A program made the translations under genes and the position numbers. A stretch of DNA of 45,914 nt. It comes from Alkalicoccus sp. (GTDB taxonomy: Bacteria; Bacillota; Bacilli; Bacillales; Salisediminibacteriaceae). Positions within the stretch are counted from its first letter, which is position 1. Each line of letters starts with the position of its first letter. This document shows positions 1-8,140 of the stretch, piece after piece. The stretch covers positions 1 to 45,914 of the forward strand of contig REBZ01000084.1 in NCBI GenBank assembly GCA_007692495.1, given 5' to 3'. The notes under the pieces were generated by a model that saw only the letters and a list, made by a program, of their open reading frames with translations, was not told the origin of the DNA and ran no database searches.

Positions 1-64
1 CCCGGAAGGCGGAAGCAGGAAACCGTCTATCTATACATGAAAAACACTTAATCAACAAGCTGGG

Positions 65-103
65 AAATCTCCTTCCACAACAGATGGAAGGAGATTTTTT
101 CGT
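65..103 (+). terminator. Rho-independent terminator of the gene upstream of the window
   Basis: A perfect 13-bp inverted repeat (65-77 with 85-97) with a 7-base loop runs into a T tract. It must end a gene lying left of the window. Short open stretches end at stop codons at 38-40 and 49-51, but too little is left to tell which frame is real or what the gene is. Confidence 0.8.
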
Positions 104-179
104 TTCTTTCTTGCGCAGGAAGGATATTTTAGGTACTTTTAAAGAAGTATGAATACATAAAAGAAGGAGGATACATTAC

Positions 180-1013
180 GTGAGCATATGGTTTACAGAA
201 AAACAGACAGAGCACTTCGGCATTACAGCCAAAATCAAGCGGACTTTTGTCAGTGAGAAGACAGATTTCCAGCAGCTGGATATAGTGGAAACAGAAGAAT
301 TCGGTAACATGCTTCTTCTGGACGGCATGGTAATGACGACAGAAAAAGACGAATTCGTCTACCACGAAATGATCGCCCACGTACCCCTTCATACACACCC
401 GAACCCGGAAAACGTCCTCGTTGTCGGCGGAGGGGACGGCGGGGTTATCCGGGAAATCCTCAAGCATCCTGAAGTGCAGAAAGCTACGCTCGTGGAAATT
501 GACGGGAAAGTTATTGAGTATTCCAAACAGTACCTTCCATCCATAGCAGGAGCACTGGAGGATCCGCGCGTAGACGTAAAGGTAGCTGACGGATTTATGC
601 ACATTGCGGAAAGCAGCAGCCAGTACGACGTGATCATGGTTGATTCCACGGAACCGGTCGGACCGGCGGTTAATCTGTTTACAAAAGGCTTTTATGAAGG
701 CATTTCCAAAGCGCTGAAGGAAGACGGTATTTTTGTGGCACAGACCGACAATCCATGGTTTCATAAAAAGCTGATTACAGACGCCTACCGGGACATTTCG
801 GAAGTCTTTCCGGTAACCCGTCTTTATACAGCCAGCATTCCGACGTACCCGAGCGGCCTATGGACATTCACTATGGGCTCCAAAGTGTACGATCCGCTGC
901 AGCTGGACGAAGACCGTTTTCATCATTTTGATACAAAGTACTACACCAAAGATATTCATCTTGCGTCTTTCGCTCTGCCGAAGTTCGTCAAAGATCTGAC
1001 AGAAGGAGAATAA
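180..1013 (+). CDS. speE: Spermidine synthase (polyamine aminopropyltransferase)
   Basis: Transfers an aminopropyl group from decarboxylated S-adenosylmethionine to putrescine, giving spermidine; cytoplasmic. The 277-residue length is normal for the family. The glycine-rich nucleotide loop GGGDGG lies at residues 83-88 and the catalytic aspartate lies in VDSTEPVGP near residue 155; the N-terminal strand domain precedes them. The start is GTG at 180, with an AAGGAGG ribosome site at about 163-169 and no better ATG upstream. speB follows after 6 bases, so the two form an operon in which SpeB makes the putrescine that SpeE consumes, the same pair as in Bacillus subtilis. Confidence 0.97.
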   Translation: MSIWFTEKQTEHFGITAKIKRTFVSEKTDFQQLDIVETEEFGNMLLLDGMVMTTEKDEFVYHEMIAHVPLHTHPNPENVLVVGGGDGGVIREILKHPEVQKATLVEIDGKVIEYSKQYLPSIAGALEDPRVDVKVADGFMHIAESSSQYDVIMVDSTEPVGPAVNLFTKGFYEGISKALKEDGIFVAQTDNPWFHKKLITDAYRDISEVFPVTRLYTASIPTYPSGLWTFTMGSKVYDPLQLDEDRFHHFDTKYYTKDIHLASFALPKFVKDLTEGE

Positions 1014-1019
1014 AAAGCT

Positions 1020-1892
1020 ATGTTTTTTGATGAAGGATATTCCGGCCGGAAGTTTATCATGTCGGATAAAGGATATGATGAAGCGGACCTCGTCATTTTC
1101 GGAATGCCGATGGACTACACCGTGAGCTTCCGCCCGGGCTCCCGTTTCGGTCCGAACCGGATACGGGAAGCTTCAATCGGCCTGGAGGAATACAGCGTTT
1201 ATCTGGACCGGGATCTGGAAGAGCTGAGTGTACACGATGCCGGGGACATGCTCCTGCCTTTTGGCAACGCCGCTAAAAGTCTGGACAGAATAGAAGCATT
1301 TGCCGATCAATTATTTCAGGACGAGAAGTTCCCCGTCGGTCTTGGCGGGGAACATCTGGTATCATGGCCCGTCGTCAAAGCAGCCTGTAGAAAATGGGGC
1401 GATCTGGCAGTTATTCATATAGATGCCCATGCAGATCTTAGAGAGGAATATGAAGGAGAAACGCTTTCCCATTCCACGCCGATACGCAAAATAAGCCGGC
1501 TGCTCGGTCCGGAAAATGTTTATTCTTTCGGTATCCGTTCAGGCATGAAAGAAGAATTCACCTATGCCGAAACATCCGGCATGCACATGAGCCGGTTTGA
1601 TGTAGCGGAACCTCTGAAGAAAAAACTCCCGGAGCTTGAAGGACGAAAAGTATACGTTACTCTTGATATCGATGTGCTGGACCCGGCTTATGCTCCGGGG
1701 ACAGGGACTCCGGAGGCCGGAGGGATTACCTCCAAAGAGCTTCTCGAAGCTCTTCACGCCATCGCTTCATCTGGTGTGGAAGTCGTCGGGTGCGACCTCG
1801 TGGAAGTCTGTCCGGCATACGACCATTCCGAAAAAACGGCTGTGGCAGCGGCGAAAATGATCCGCGAAATGATGCTCGGGTTCAAATTATAA
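1020..1892 (+). CDS. speB: Agmatinase (agmatine ureohydrolase)
   Basis: Hydrolyses agmatine to putrescine and urea; member of the ureohydrolase (arginase) family with a binuclear manganese centre. The metal-binding motifs are visible: GGEH near residue 108, DAHADLR near 133 and DIDVLDP near 216. The 290-residue length is standard. The start ATG at 1020 is preceded by AGAAGGAGAA. It is the second gene of the speE-speB operon. Agmatinase is preferred over arginase because of the operon partner and close likeness to Bacillus SpeB. A bidirectional terminator follows. Confidence 0.96.
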   Translation: MFFDEGYSGRKFIMSDKGYDEADLVIFGMPMDYTVSFRPGSRFGPNRIREASIGLEEYSVYLDRDLEELSVHDAGDMLLPFGNAAKSLDRIEAFADQLFQDEKFPVGLGGEHLVSWPVVKAACRKWGDLAVIHIDAHADLREEYEGETLSHSTPIRKISRLLGPENVYSFGIRSGMKEEFTYAETSGMHMSRFDVAEPLKKKLPELEGRKVYVTLDIDVLDPAYAPGTGTPEAGGITSKELLEALHAIASSGVEVVGCDLVEVCPAYDHSEKTAVAAAKMIREMMLGFKL

Positions 1893-1921
1893 AAGAAGCT
1901 GAAAAAAGCCGGAACACATGC

Positions 1922-1961
1922 ACAAAAGAAGGCCGCGGTAATTTACACGGCCTTCTTTTGT
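1922..1961 (+). terminator. Terminator of speE-speB (symmetric stem)
   Basis: A perfect 14-bp inverted repeat (1922-1935 with 1948-1961). It has an A tract on one arm and a T tract on the other, so it could stop transcription from both sides. Confidence 0.85.
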
Positions 1962-2031
1962 CATCCAGGGTCCCCCGGCATTGGCTGCACAGTAAAAAAG
2001 CTGCAGCCCCTTAAAAAGTCAGTCAGAAAAC

Positions 2032-2061
2032 TTGAAGCGTGCCCGGGTTGTCCGTTATAAT
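2032..2061 (+). promoter_or_regulatory. Sigma-A promoter of ywiB-argS
   Basis: TTGAAG (2032-2037) and a perfect TATAAT (2056-2061) are separated by 18 bp, starting transcription about 30 bases before the ywiB start codon. Confidence 0.7.
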
Positions 2062-2098
2062 TGTCTGGTTATAAAGGAAAAGGACGGGTGAAATTTAT

Positions 2099-2539
2099 AT
2101 GAAGGAAAATAGAATGCCGGTCGATATCTCTATCCGGACAACGATCCGGGACGGAAAACAGCGGGAAAAACATTCCATGGACGCTTCCGGAGAAGTACTC
2201 TGGAGAGGCGGCCTGATGGTGCTCCGCTTCCAGGAACCGAGGGAAGAGAAGGAAGCACGGACCACTCAGACAATTCAGCTCCGGGATGGGAATCTTTCGG
2301 TCCGCAGAAGCGGAGCGATTGCAATGAACCAGCGGTTTGTGGAAGGCATCAAAACGGAAGGTACTTATCACAGCGTGTACGGACCGATGGCGATGGAAAC
2401 CGACACAGAAAAAGTGAATTACGAGTGGGACGAGGAACAGGGGAAAGGAACCATTACTCTGGTGTATGTACTGACCCTCCAGGGGTCCGTTACCGGCACG
2501 TATAACATGAAAGTGACATTTGAGGAGGTTGCTCAATGA
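2099..2539 (+). CDS. ywiB: YwiB-like DUF1934 family protein
   Basis: 146 residues, predicted all-beta and cytoplasmic, of the DUF1934/YwiB family (small lipocalin-like barrel; biochemical function unknown). It has no signal peptide or membrane segment. The ATG at 2099 is used; the nearby GTG at 2088 runs straight into a stop. The purine run AAGGAAAAGGA upstream is a rather distant ribosome site. Its stop codon overlaps the argS start (ATGA at 2536-2539), so the two are translationally coupled, the same ywiB-argS pairing as in B. subtilis. Family assignment is by likeness and by position beside argS. Confidence 0.85.
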   Translation: MKENRMPVDISIRTTIRDGKQREKHSMDASGEVLWRGGLMVLRFQEPREEKEARTTQTIQLRDGNLSVRRSGAIAMNQRFVEGIKTEGTYHSVYGPMAMETDTEKVNYEWDEEQGKGTITLVYVLTLQGSVTGTYNMKVTFEEVAQ

Positions 2540-4203
2540 GCCAGGTAGAAGATCTTAAACAAGGACTGAAAGAAGAGCTGAAGCAGGCGGTACTCACCGC
2601 AGGTCTTGCATCGGAAGAGGAAATACCGGAAATCGTTATCGAAACCCCCAAAGATAAAAACCACGGGGACTTTGCCTCCAATCTGGCAATGCAGCTCGCA
2701 CGCACGGCAAAAAAAGCCCCGAAAATGATTGCAGAAGATATTAAAGCGAATATTAACTACGAAGCAGCCAGTGTGGAAAAGCTTGATATTGCCGGTCCCG
2801 GATTTATTAATTTCTTTATGAAAAAGGATTATTTGAGTGATATCGTCCGGACCGTCCTTGCAGAACCGGAGGAATTTGGCCGCTCAAATTACGGACAGGG
2901 AACAAGCGTCCAGGTGGAGTTTGTTTCCGCCAACCCTACGGGAACACTTCACTTAGGGCACGCCCGCGGTGCAGCCGTAGGAGATTCCCTTTCCAATATC
3001 CTTGATAAGACGGGATACAATGTTTCCCGCGAATATTATATCAACGACGCCGGAAATCAGATCGACAACCTGACACTTTCTCTGGAAGCTCGCTATCTCC
3101 AGGAAGTCGGAGCAGAAGCAGAGATGCCTGCAGACGGCTACCACGGGGCAGACATTATCGGTTTTGCGAAAGAAATTGCCGAAAACTACGGCGACCGTTT
3201 TAAAGAGGAAGAAGAAGAAAAGCGCCGCGATTTTTTCCGTGAATACGGGCTGAAGCGGGAAACTGATAAACTGAAAAACGACCTGGCTGATTTCCGGGTG
3301 ACGTTTAACAACTGGTTCTCTGAATCCTCCCTGTACGACGAAAATAAAATTCAGCCGGTGCTTGATGAACTGGACAAGCGCGGAAAAACATACGAGCATG
3401 AAGGAGCAGTCTGGTTCCGTTCCACAGAGTTCGGGGATGATAAAGACCGCGTGCTGATTAAAAACGATGGCACTTACACGTACCTGACTCCGGATATTGC
3501 CTATCATAAAGACAAATTCAACCGGGGCTTTGATGAACTGATCAACATATGGGGAGCAGACCACCATGGATACATTCCGCGGGTGCAGGCGGCCATCCAG
3601 GCGCTCGGTTATGAAAAAGAGCAGCTGACAGTGCAGATCATCCAGATGGTTAATCTGTTTGAGAACGGCGAAAAAGTTAAAATGAGCAAACGAACCGGCA
3701 ACGCCGTGACGATGCGTGAGCTTATGGAAGAAGTCGGCATCGACGCGACCCGCTACTTCTTTGCGATGCGCGCCGCAGAAACCCACCTTGATTTTGATCT
3801 TACGCTGGCCAAATCGGAATCCAACGAAAATCCGGTTTACTACGTACAGTATGCCCACGCCCGCATCTGCAGCATGCTTCGTCAGGCAGAGGAAAAAGGC
3901 TGGAACATTGATCCGGAAGCTGATCTTTCTCCACTTTCAAGTGAAAAAGATCAGGATCTGATGAAAAAAATCGGAGAATATCCGGAAGCACTCGTGGATG
4001 CAGCGAAACGTCATGCACCACACCGTATTACAAACTACGTTTACGAGCTGGCACAAACACTGCACAGCTTTTACAATGCAGAAAAAGTACTCACAGACGA
4101 TGAAGAGCTGACTAAAGCCCGGCTTGCTCTTGTAGAAGCCGTCCGCATTACGCTGGCAGATGCTCTGAAAGTCGTTGGAGTCAACGCTCCGGAAAGAATG
4201 TAG
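2536..4203 (+). CDS. argS: Arginyl-tRNA synthetase
   Basis: Class I aminoacyl-tRNA synthetase that charges tRNA-Arg. The 555 residues carry, in order: an N-terminal additional domain (1-~115), the HIGH-class signature as HLGH in [14 protein letters not shown] (~residues 131-144), the catalytic fold with the KMSKR loop (KMSKRTGN near 380), and the all-alpha DALR anticodon-binding domain at the C terminus. The retained KMSK lysine is typical of bacterial ArgRS of this subgroup. Start ATG 2536 overlaps the ywiB stop, with GAGGAGG-like GAGGTTG just upstream. Confidence 0.98.
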   Translation: MSQVEDLKQGLKEELKQAVLTAGLASEEEIPEIVIETPKDKNHGDFASNLAMQLARTAKKAPKMIAEDIKANINYEAASVEKLDIAGPGFINFFMKKDYLSDIVRTVLAEPEEFGRSNYGQGTSVQVEFVSANPTGTLHLGHARGAAVGDSLSNILDKTGYNVSREYYINDAGNQIDNLTLSLEARYLQEVGAEAEMPADGYHGADIIGFAKEIAENYGDRFKEEEEEKRRDFFREYGLKRETDKLKNDLADFRVTFNNWFSESSLYDENKIQPVLDELDKRGKTYEHEGAVWFRSTEFGDDKDRVLIKNDGTYTYLTPDIAYHKDKFNRGFDELINIWGADHHGYIPRVQAAIQALGYEKEQLTVQIIQMVNLFENGEKVKMSKRTGNAVTMRELMEEVGIDATRYFFAMRAAETHLDFDLTLAKSESNENPVYYVQYAHARICSMLRQAEEKGWNIDPEADLSPLSSEKDQDLMKKIGEYPEALVDAAKRHAPHRITNYVYELAQTLHSFYNAEKVLTDDEELTKARLALVEAVRITLADALKVVGVNAPERM

Positions 4204-4219
4204 CAGATACAGCTTCAAG

Positions 4220-4247
4220 GCCGTCCCCGAAACGGGGGACGGCTTTT
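4220..4247 (+). terminator. Terminator of ywiB-argS
   Basis: A 9-bp GC-rich stem (4220-4228 with 4235-4243) is followed by TTTT. Confidence 0.85.
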
Positions 4248-4454
4248 AGTACGCAAAGCTGACGGAAAAAGATTAATAAATGCAGGGTTGAAAATGATAA
4301 AAAGTTCACCTGTGATGTATCTGACATTATTTCAATTTGCTATGAAATTATTTTCTAAATAGGAATTTTATCACTAGATGTCCGTACCTCTTTCTGCTAC
4401 TATGAAGAAAGTGAGAAAATTTGGTTCCAGACGAACACAAGGAAGGTGAACAAA

Positions 4455-4625
4455 ATGCAGGATGTTTTATTGGCACTGCTTGCGGGATCGATTGTAGGTT
4501 TTCTTTTTGCCTGGATAAAGCTCCCGATACCAGCTCCACCGGCACTTCCCGGAATTATGGGGATATTCGGGATATATTTCGGATATAAAATTTTCCAGTG
4601 GGTTTCCACATCATTTTTTGCTTAG
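4455..4625 (+). CDS. XapX-domain (DUF1427) small membrane protein
   Basis: A 56-residue protein. A first hydrophobic segment (residues ~4-20) is followed by the family's signature loop KLPIPAPPALPGIMGIFG and a second hydrophobic segment (~30-50), so it is a two-pass membrane protein. Proteins with this proline-rich XapX motif are found widely as single small proteins or fused to transporters; their role is unknown. Start ATG 4455 has AAGGAAGGTG 9 bases upstream, and a hairpin terminator directly follows the stop, so it is a stand-alone transcription unit. Recognised by motif, function not known. Confidence 0.85.
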   Translation: MQDVLLALLAGSIVGFLFAWIKLPIPAPPALPGIMGIFGIYFGYKIFQWVSTSFFA

Positions 4626-4630
4626 TTTCT

Positions 4631-4672
4631 GCCTTCAGGACAGCGTCTTCGGACCTGTGCTGGAGGCTTTTT
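4631..4672 (+). terminator. Terminator of the XapX gene
   Basis: Arms GCCTTCAG (4631-4638) and CTGGAGGC (4660-4667) pair with one G-U; an inner ACAG/CTGT stem extends the hairpin and TTTTT follows. Confidence 0.7.
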
Positions 4673-4692
4673 AAGTTTTCCCGCAGGTGAGG

Positions 4693-4850
4693 CCGGCAGA
4701 ATTATAAAGAAAGTTGGTAGAATTAATCTGTGATTTGGTAGTATTATTCTTATTTGATAGAAATATATGAAAAGTTGGTAGAATTTCGGCCGGAGTTTGG
4801 TACTATCCCGGAGAGAAGCTGGAAGAATTCCGCCCCTGTTTGGTAGAATT
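4693..4850 (+). repeat. Array A: 21-bp-period repeats of a TTGGTAGAATT core
   Basis: Eight copies of a degenerate core (consensus TTGGTAGAATT) begin, at the GG, at 4695, 4716, 4737, 4756, 4777, 4799, 4821 and 4842; spacings are 21, 21, 19, 21, 22, 22 and 21 bp. Sequence between cores is not conserved. The array lies in the non-coding gap between the XapX terminator and the deaminase gene. The 19-bp unit breaks any single reading frame, so it is not a coding heptad repeat. A paralogous array is at 22141-22381. No function is known to me. Confidence 0.85.
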
Positions 4851-5068
4851 GCCGTGCCTGCCCACCCTCCTGAACAATAGGACCCCCTCTTTTCCTGAAC
4901 CTGAACCATTCTCTCTCCTCATACTAACGGTTCCTGATAAACAGTCTGGCCACACGACGACCAGCAATGTCTTCCCGGATTTTTCATTCAGCCTTTCCCT
5001 CAATTTATCTCTACATAAAGCCTAAAAGAAAACAAAAGAGGGAAAAGCAGGAGCAGGAGGCGGTAAAA

Positions 5069-5521
5069 ATGGCAGAAATTCATGACTACTGGATAAAAAA
5101 ATGTATTCGGATGGCAGAGGATAACGTGAAGGCAGGGCAGAGCCCCTTTGCTTCAATTATTGTAAGAAACGGGGAAGCAGTATCGTACGGTGTGAACGAT
5201 GCCAAAGCATCCTTTGATCCGACAGCCCACGGAGAAATGCGTGCGATTCAAAAAGCAGGAAGAAAGCTGCAGACATTAAACTTGTCCGACTGCGTGCTTT
5301 ACACGAACTGTGAACCATGTCCAATGTGCCTTGGAGCCATCTACTGGAGCGGCATTACCGAAGTCTGGTATGGACTTTCCATTGAAGAACAGGCGGAATT
5401 TGATACGCTGCCCAAGGAAATGTATGAAGAATTTCAAAAAGCAGACACAGAAAAAAAGCTGTCCATGAAAGATTTGAGCAGCCGGGTCGAAGGACGGCGC
5501 CCTTTTCTTGTGAAAGAATAG
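5069..5521 (+). CDS. Zinc-dependent nucleoside/guanine deaminase family protein
   Basis: A 150-residue cytidine-deaminase-fold enzyme (tRNA-adenosine / guanine / dCMP deaminase superfamily). Zinc ligands are visible as H54, C84 and C87 in THGE-like AHGEM and EPCPMC, with E56 as catalytic acid. The stretch CEPCPMCLGAIYWSGI resembles guanine deaminase (GuaD), which would convert guanine to xanthine and ammonia. Length is close to B. subtilis GuaD, but substrate cannot be fixed from sequence. ATG 5069 is chosen over an in-frame start at 4967 because CAGGAGG sits 8 bases upstream and homology begins there. Unusual: HGE where HAE is usual. Confidence 0.85.
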   Translation: MAEIHDYWIKKCIRMAEDNVKAGQSPFASIIVRNGEAVSYGVNDAKASFDPTAHGEMRAIQKAGRKLQTLNLSDCVLYTNCEPCPMCLGAIYWSGITEVWYGLSIEEQAEFDTLPKEMYEEFQKADTEKKLSMKDLSSRVEGRRPFLVKE

Positions 5522-5625
5522 TTTTCCGCTGACCGTTATGTAAAATGACATCAGCCGAAAGGAAAACGAAACAGCAGACTAGAAGAAGGAAAGACAGGAC
5601 AATATTTGTGGAGGAGGCATCCGGA

Positions 5626-5814
5626 TTGAAAACGAGAAAAGGGAAATACCTTCTCATTGTAATTTTCCTGGTCACTACTTTCCTCATGGCTGCAGCATTC
5701 AGCTACAGCGGGTATTCAAAAAGTGTTCAGGACTGCAGGGACAGTGGAGGCACAGTCACCGAAGATCAGCTCGGATTTTTAGCAATGACCTGGTCTGTTT
5801 CCTGTGAAGAATAA
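5626..5814 (+). CDS. Small membrane-anchored or exported protein, unknown function
   Basis: 62 residues from a TTG start at 5626, chosen because GAGGAGG (5611-5617) sits 8 bases upstream; an ATG at 5545 in the same frame has no ribosome site. A short basic start (MKTRKGKY) leads into one hydrophobic segment (~residues 8-27), then an outside domain of about 35 residues with two cysteines (DCRDSGG and VSCEE) that could form a disulfide. No family recognised. It follows the deaminase by about 100 bases on the same strand and may share its transcript. Confidence 0.6.
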   Translation: MKTRKGKYLLIVIFLVTTFLMAAAFSYSGYSKSVQDCRDSGGTVTEDQLGFLAMTWSVSCEE

Positions 5815-6011
5815 TTTTCAGGATCCGGGTGAAACAGCGATTACCCCCGGACATCCGAATAGAATCGGCAGTGAAAATATGAAGTCTCGAAAAAGTTCAG
5901 GGCACCTGCTTCTGGGCTTTTCTTTTGTTCTGTCAGCTGGTTTACAGGGAAAATGCGGATCGGGCCTCAAGTAATGCAGCGGTGATTACCTTCCCTTTCA
6001 TTTTTGCCGCA

Positions 6012-6042
6012 TAAAAAAAAGTGCCCTTATTAAAAGAGCACT
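6012..6042 (-). terminator. Terminator of the P-type ATPase gene
   Basis: Read on the minus strand, AGTGCTC pairs with GGGCACT (6036-6042 with 6020-6026, one G-U) and eight T follow (6012-6019). Confidence 0.8.
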
Positions 6043-6055
6043 GCTGCTTCCTGGA

Positions 6056-7960
6056 TCAGGCCCGCAGCATACGCAGACCATTTAAAATAACGAGAATCGT
6101 ACTTCCCTCGTGGCCGATAACCCCAAGCGGAAGGCTCAGATGCACCTGCGGAAGAAAATTAGCCGTAATAAGTGTAATAATAACTGCAATAGAAAAAATC
6201 AGGTTTTGTGTTACAACTTTTTTCAGCCGGTGGGATAAACGGAAAGCAAGCCTTATTTTGGAAAGTTCACTTCTCATAAGCACAAGGTCGGCCGTTTCAA
6301 TGGCAACATCCGTACCGGAGCCCATAGCAATACCGATATCCGCTCGTGCCATCGCCGGGGCATCGTTTACGCCGTCACCGATCATCAATACAGAGCCGTA
6401 TTCTTTCTGCAGCTTTTCGATCTCTGTTACTTTTCTTTCCGGAAGACATTTGGAGATCCACGAATCAAGTCCGATTTCACGTGAGATCGCACCGGCTGTC
6501 TGTTCGTTATCCCCGGTAATCATTACCGTATGAACGTTATGACGCTTCAGCTCGCTGATGAATTGTTTTGCTTCCGGACGTATTTCATCCTTCAGTCCGA
6601 GCAGCGCCTGAGGCGAATCGTTTTTCATTATGAAAATAACGGTATGGCCTGTTTTCGTCCATTCAGCGTGCGCCTCCCGTGCTTCCGTCGACCAGAAGCC
6701 GTGTGCAGTAAGAGCTTCGTTGCCGATCAGCCACCGGTCGCCGCCGACTGCAGCTTCCACTCCATGACCGGTATGATCAGTCACCTGATCGATAGAGGCC
6801 TGCTCCGGAGTAACTTTCGCTGCATGTTTCACCACAGCCCGCGCAAGAGGATGGGAGGACTGCGCCTCCACCCCGGCAATGACCGAAAGCAGCCTTTGTT
6901 CTTCCACTGCCTGCGGTTCCAAAAATGATTTGACTACACGCGGTTCACCTTGTGTTAAAGTTCCTGTTTTATCGACCGCCACCGCACGAATGCGGGTCAG
7001 CTGTTCAAGAGGAATGCCGCCCTTGGAAAGAATACCGTGCCGGGCGCCGGTGGAAATCGCTGAAAGCAGGGCAGGCATGACTGAAGCTACGACAGCACAG
7101 GGAGAGGCAACGACGAGCAGCACCATCGCGCGGTAAAATGTTTCTTCAAAAGGGGCCGCGAATAGCAGCGGGGGAACGATAAGCATCAGTGTTACGACAA
7201 CCAGCACCGTTATAACGTAAGGTCCTTCGATACGTTCGATCAGCTGCTGGGAAGGCGGGCGGCTCGTTTTTGCCTGTTCCACAAGCTGTACCATTTTTTG
7301 AAACAGAGAATCCTTGTTTTCCTTTGTAACTTCTACGGTTAAGGAGCCGGCCCCGTTCATCGTGCCGGCAAATACGCCGTCACCTTTCAGCTTTTCTACA
7401 GGAACCGATTCGCCGGTGATCGGGGCTTCATCGACGGCAGAGCTTCCCGTAAGGACGATGCCGTCGGCGGGCACCCGTTCCCCGTTCTTCACGAGGATTG
7501 TGTCTCCCGGCCGGAGGGATTCGACTTTGACAGTAACACTTTCCCCGCGGCTGTTAAGACGCACCGCTTCCATAGGGGCCAGTTCGACGAGTTTGGAAAG
7601 GTCTTTTTCGCTTTTTTGTATCGTATACGTTTCCAGAGCGCCGCTCATCGCGAAAATAAATATGAGAATGGCGCCTTCGCTCCAAAAACCGATAACGGCG
7701 GCCCCGAGTGCAGCGAGTATCATGAGAATTTCCACGTTCAGAGAGTGATCGTGGATCAGATCCATAACACCTTCTTTTGTTTTGAAATATCCGCCGGTCA
7801 CATAGGAAAGGACATAAAACACAACAGAAAGAGGACCGGGTTCTGTGAGTAGGCCCAATACAAGGAAACCCCCGCCGGCAAGAGCGAAAATCAGCTCCCG
7901 GTGCTTAAACCCCGGGACGGTTCTTATTCCTTTATATAAAGTGGATACAGCAGTGGTCAT
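6056..7960 (-). CDS. pfeT: P1B-4-type metal-efflux ATPase (PfeT/ZosA-like)
   Basis: ATP-driven metal exporter in the membrane, 634 residues. It contains TGES in the actuator domain, the transmembrane metal motif SPC (VVASPCAVV near residue 285, in place of CPC), the phosphorylation motif DKTGT (~330), HP of the nucleotide domain (SSHPLA), GDGVNDAPA, and HEGST in the last membrane segment. SPC with HEG[ST]T defines the P1B-4 group, and there is no N-terminal CxxC metal domain, also typical. B. subtilis PfeT (ZosA/YkvW), an Fe(II) exporter, is the nearest known relative; cobalt or zinc are alternatives. Start ATG 7960 has AGAGGGGGG upstream. Confidence 0.9.
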   Translation of the reverse strand: MTTAVSTLYKGIRTVPGFKHRELIFALAGGGFLVLGLLTEPGPLSVVFYVLSYVTGGYFKTKEGVMDLIHDHSLNVEILMILAALGAAVIGFWSEGAILIFIFAMSGALETYTIQKSEKDLSKLVELAPMEAVRLNSRGESVTVKVESLRPGDTILVKNGERVPADGIVLTGSSAVDEAPITGESVPVEKLKGDGVFAGTMNGAGSLTVEVTKENKDSLFQKMVQLVEQAKTSRPPSQQLIERIEGPYVITVLVVVTLMLIVPPLLFAAPFEETFYRAMVLLVVASPCAVVASVMPALLSAISTGARHGILSKGGIPLEQLTRIRAVAVDKTGTLTQGEPRVVKSFLEPQAVEEQRLLSVIAGVEAQSSHPLARAVVKHAAKVTPEQASIDQVTDHTGHGVEAAVGGDRWLIGNEALTAHGFWSTEAREAHAEWTKTGHTVIFIMKNDSPQALLGLKDEIRPEAKQFISELKRHNVHTVMITGDNEQTAGAISREIGLDSWISKCLPERKVTEIEKLQKEYGSVLMIGDGVNDAPAMARADIGIAMGSGTDVAIETADLVLMRSELSKIRLAFRLSHRLKKVVTQNLIFSIAVIITLITANFLPQVHLSLPLGVIGHEGSTILVILNGLRMLRA

Positions 7961-7982
7961 TGAGGTTCCCCCCTCTTTATGA

Positions 7983-7997
7983 TGAGAAAGATAATCA
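7983..7997. promoter_or_regulatory. Possible Fur-type 7-1-7 operator before the ATPase gene
   Basis: On the minus strand TGATTATCTTTCTCA matches the Fur 7-1-7 consensus (TGATAAT-N-ATTATCA) at 11 of 14 positions. It lies 23 bp before the start codon. TTGAAC (7999-8004) and CATAAA (7976-7981) flank it at a 17-bp spacing, but a start from that promoter would fall inside the ribosome site, so the promoter call is doubtful. Confidence 0.3.
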
Positions 7998-8012
7998 AGT
8001 TCAACTGGGTGC

Positions 8013-8055
8013 CGAAAATAGAAATTGCTGCCACCCGTAGAAAGGCAGCAGCAAT
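8013..8055 (-). terminator. Terminator or leader hairpin after cardiolipin synthase
   Basis: On the minus strand ATTGCTGC... pairs with GCAGCAAT (8024-8055 region) and is followed by a T-rich stretch. It lies between the cls stop (8141) and the ATPase start (7960). Confidence 0.6.
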
Positions 8056-8140
8056 AAACATTAAGTTCTGAGGTGTCGATTCATGTTGTTACAGAATATA
8101 TACCCTGTCTTATCCGGGTTAAACTATTCCAGAAGATTTT

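Noticed and set aside
2536-4203. T-box or other riboswitch ahead of ywiB-argS
   Set aside because: The leader is only about 30 bases and shows no T-box sequence or antiterminator.
4693-4850. CRISPR array at the TTGGTAGAATT repeats
   Set aside because: Repeats of ~11 bp with ~10-bp gaps are far too short, the cores are degenerate, and no cas genes are near.
4967-5068. Longer deaminase with 34 extra N-terminal residues
   Set aside because: The extension is low-complexity and basic with no ribosome site; CAGGAGG and family similarity point to ATG 5069.
7976-8004. TTGAAC-17-CATAAA as the ATPase promoter
   Set aside because: Its start point would fall inside the ribosome site, leaving no usable leader; kept only as a note with the Fur-like site.
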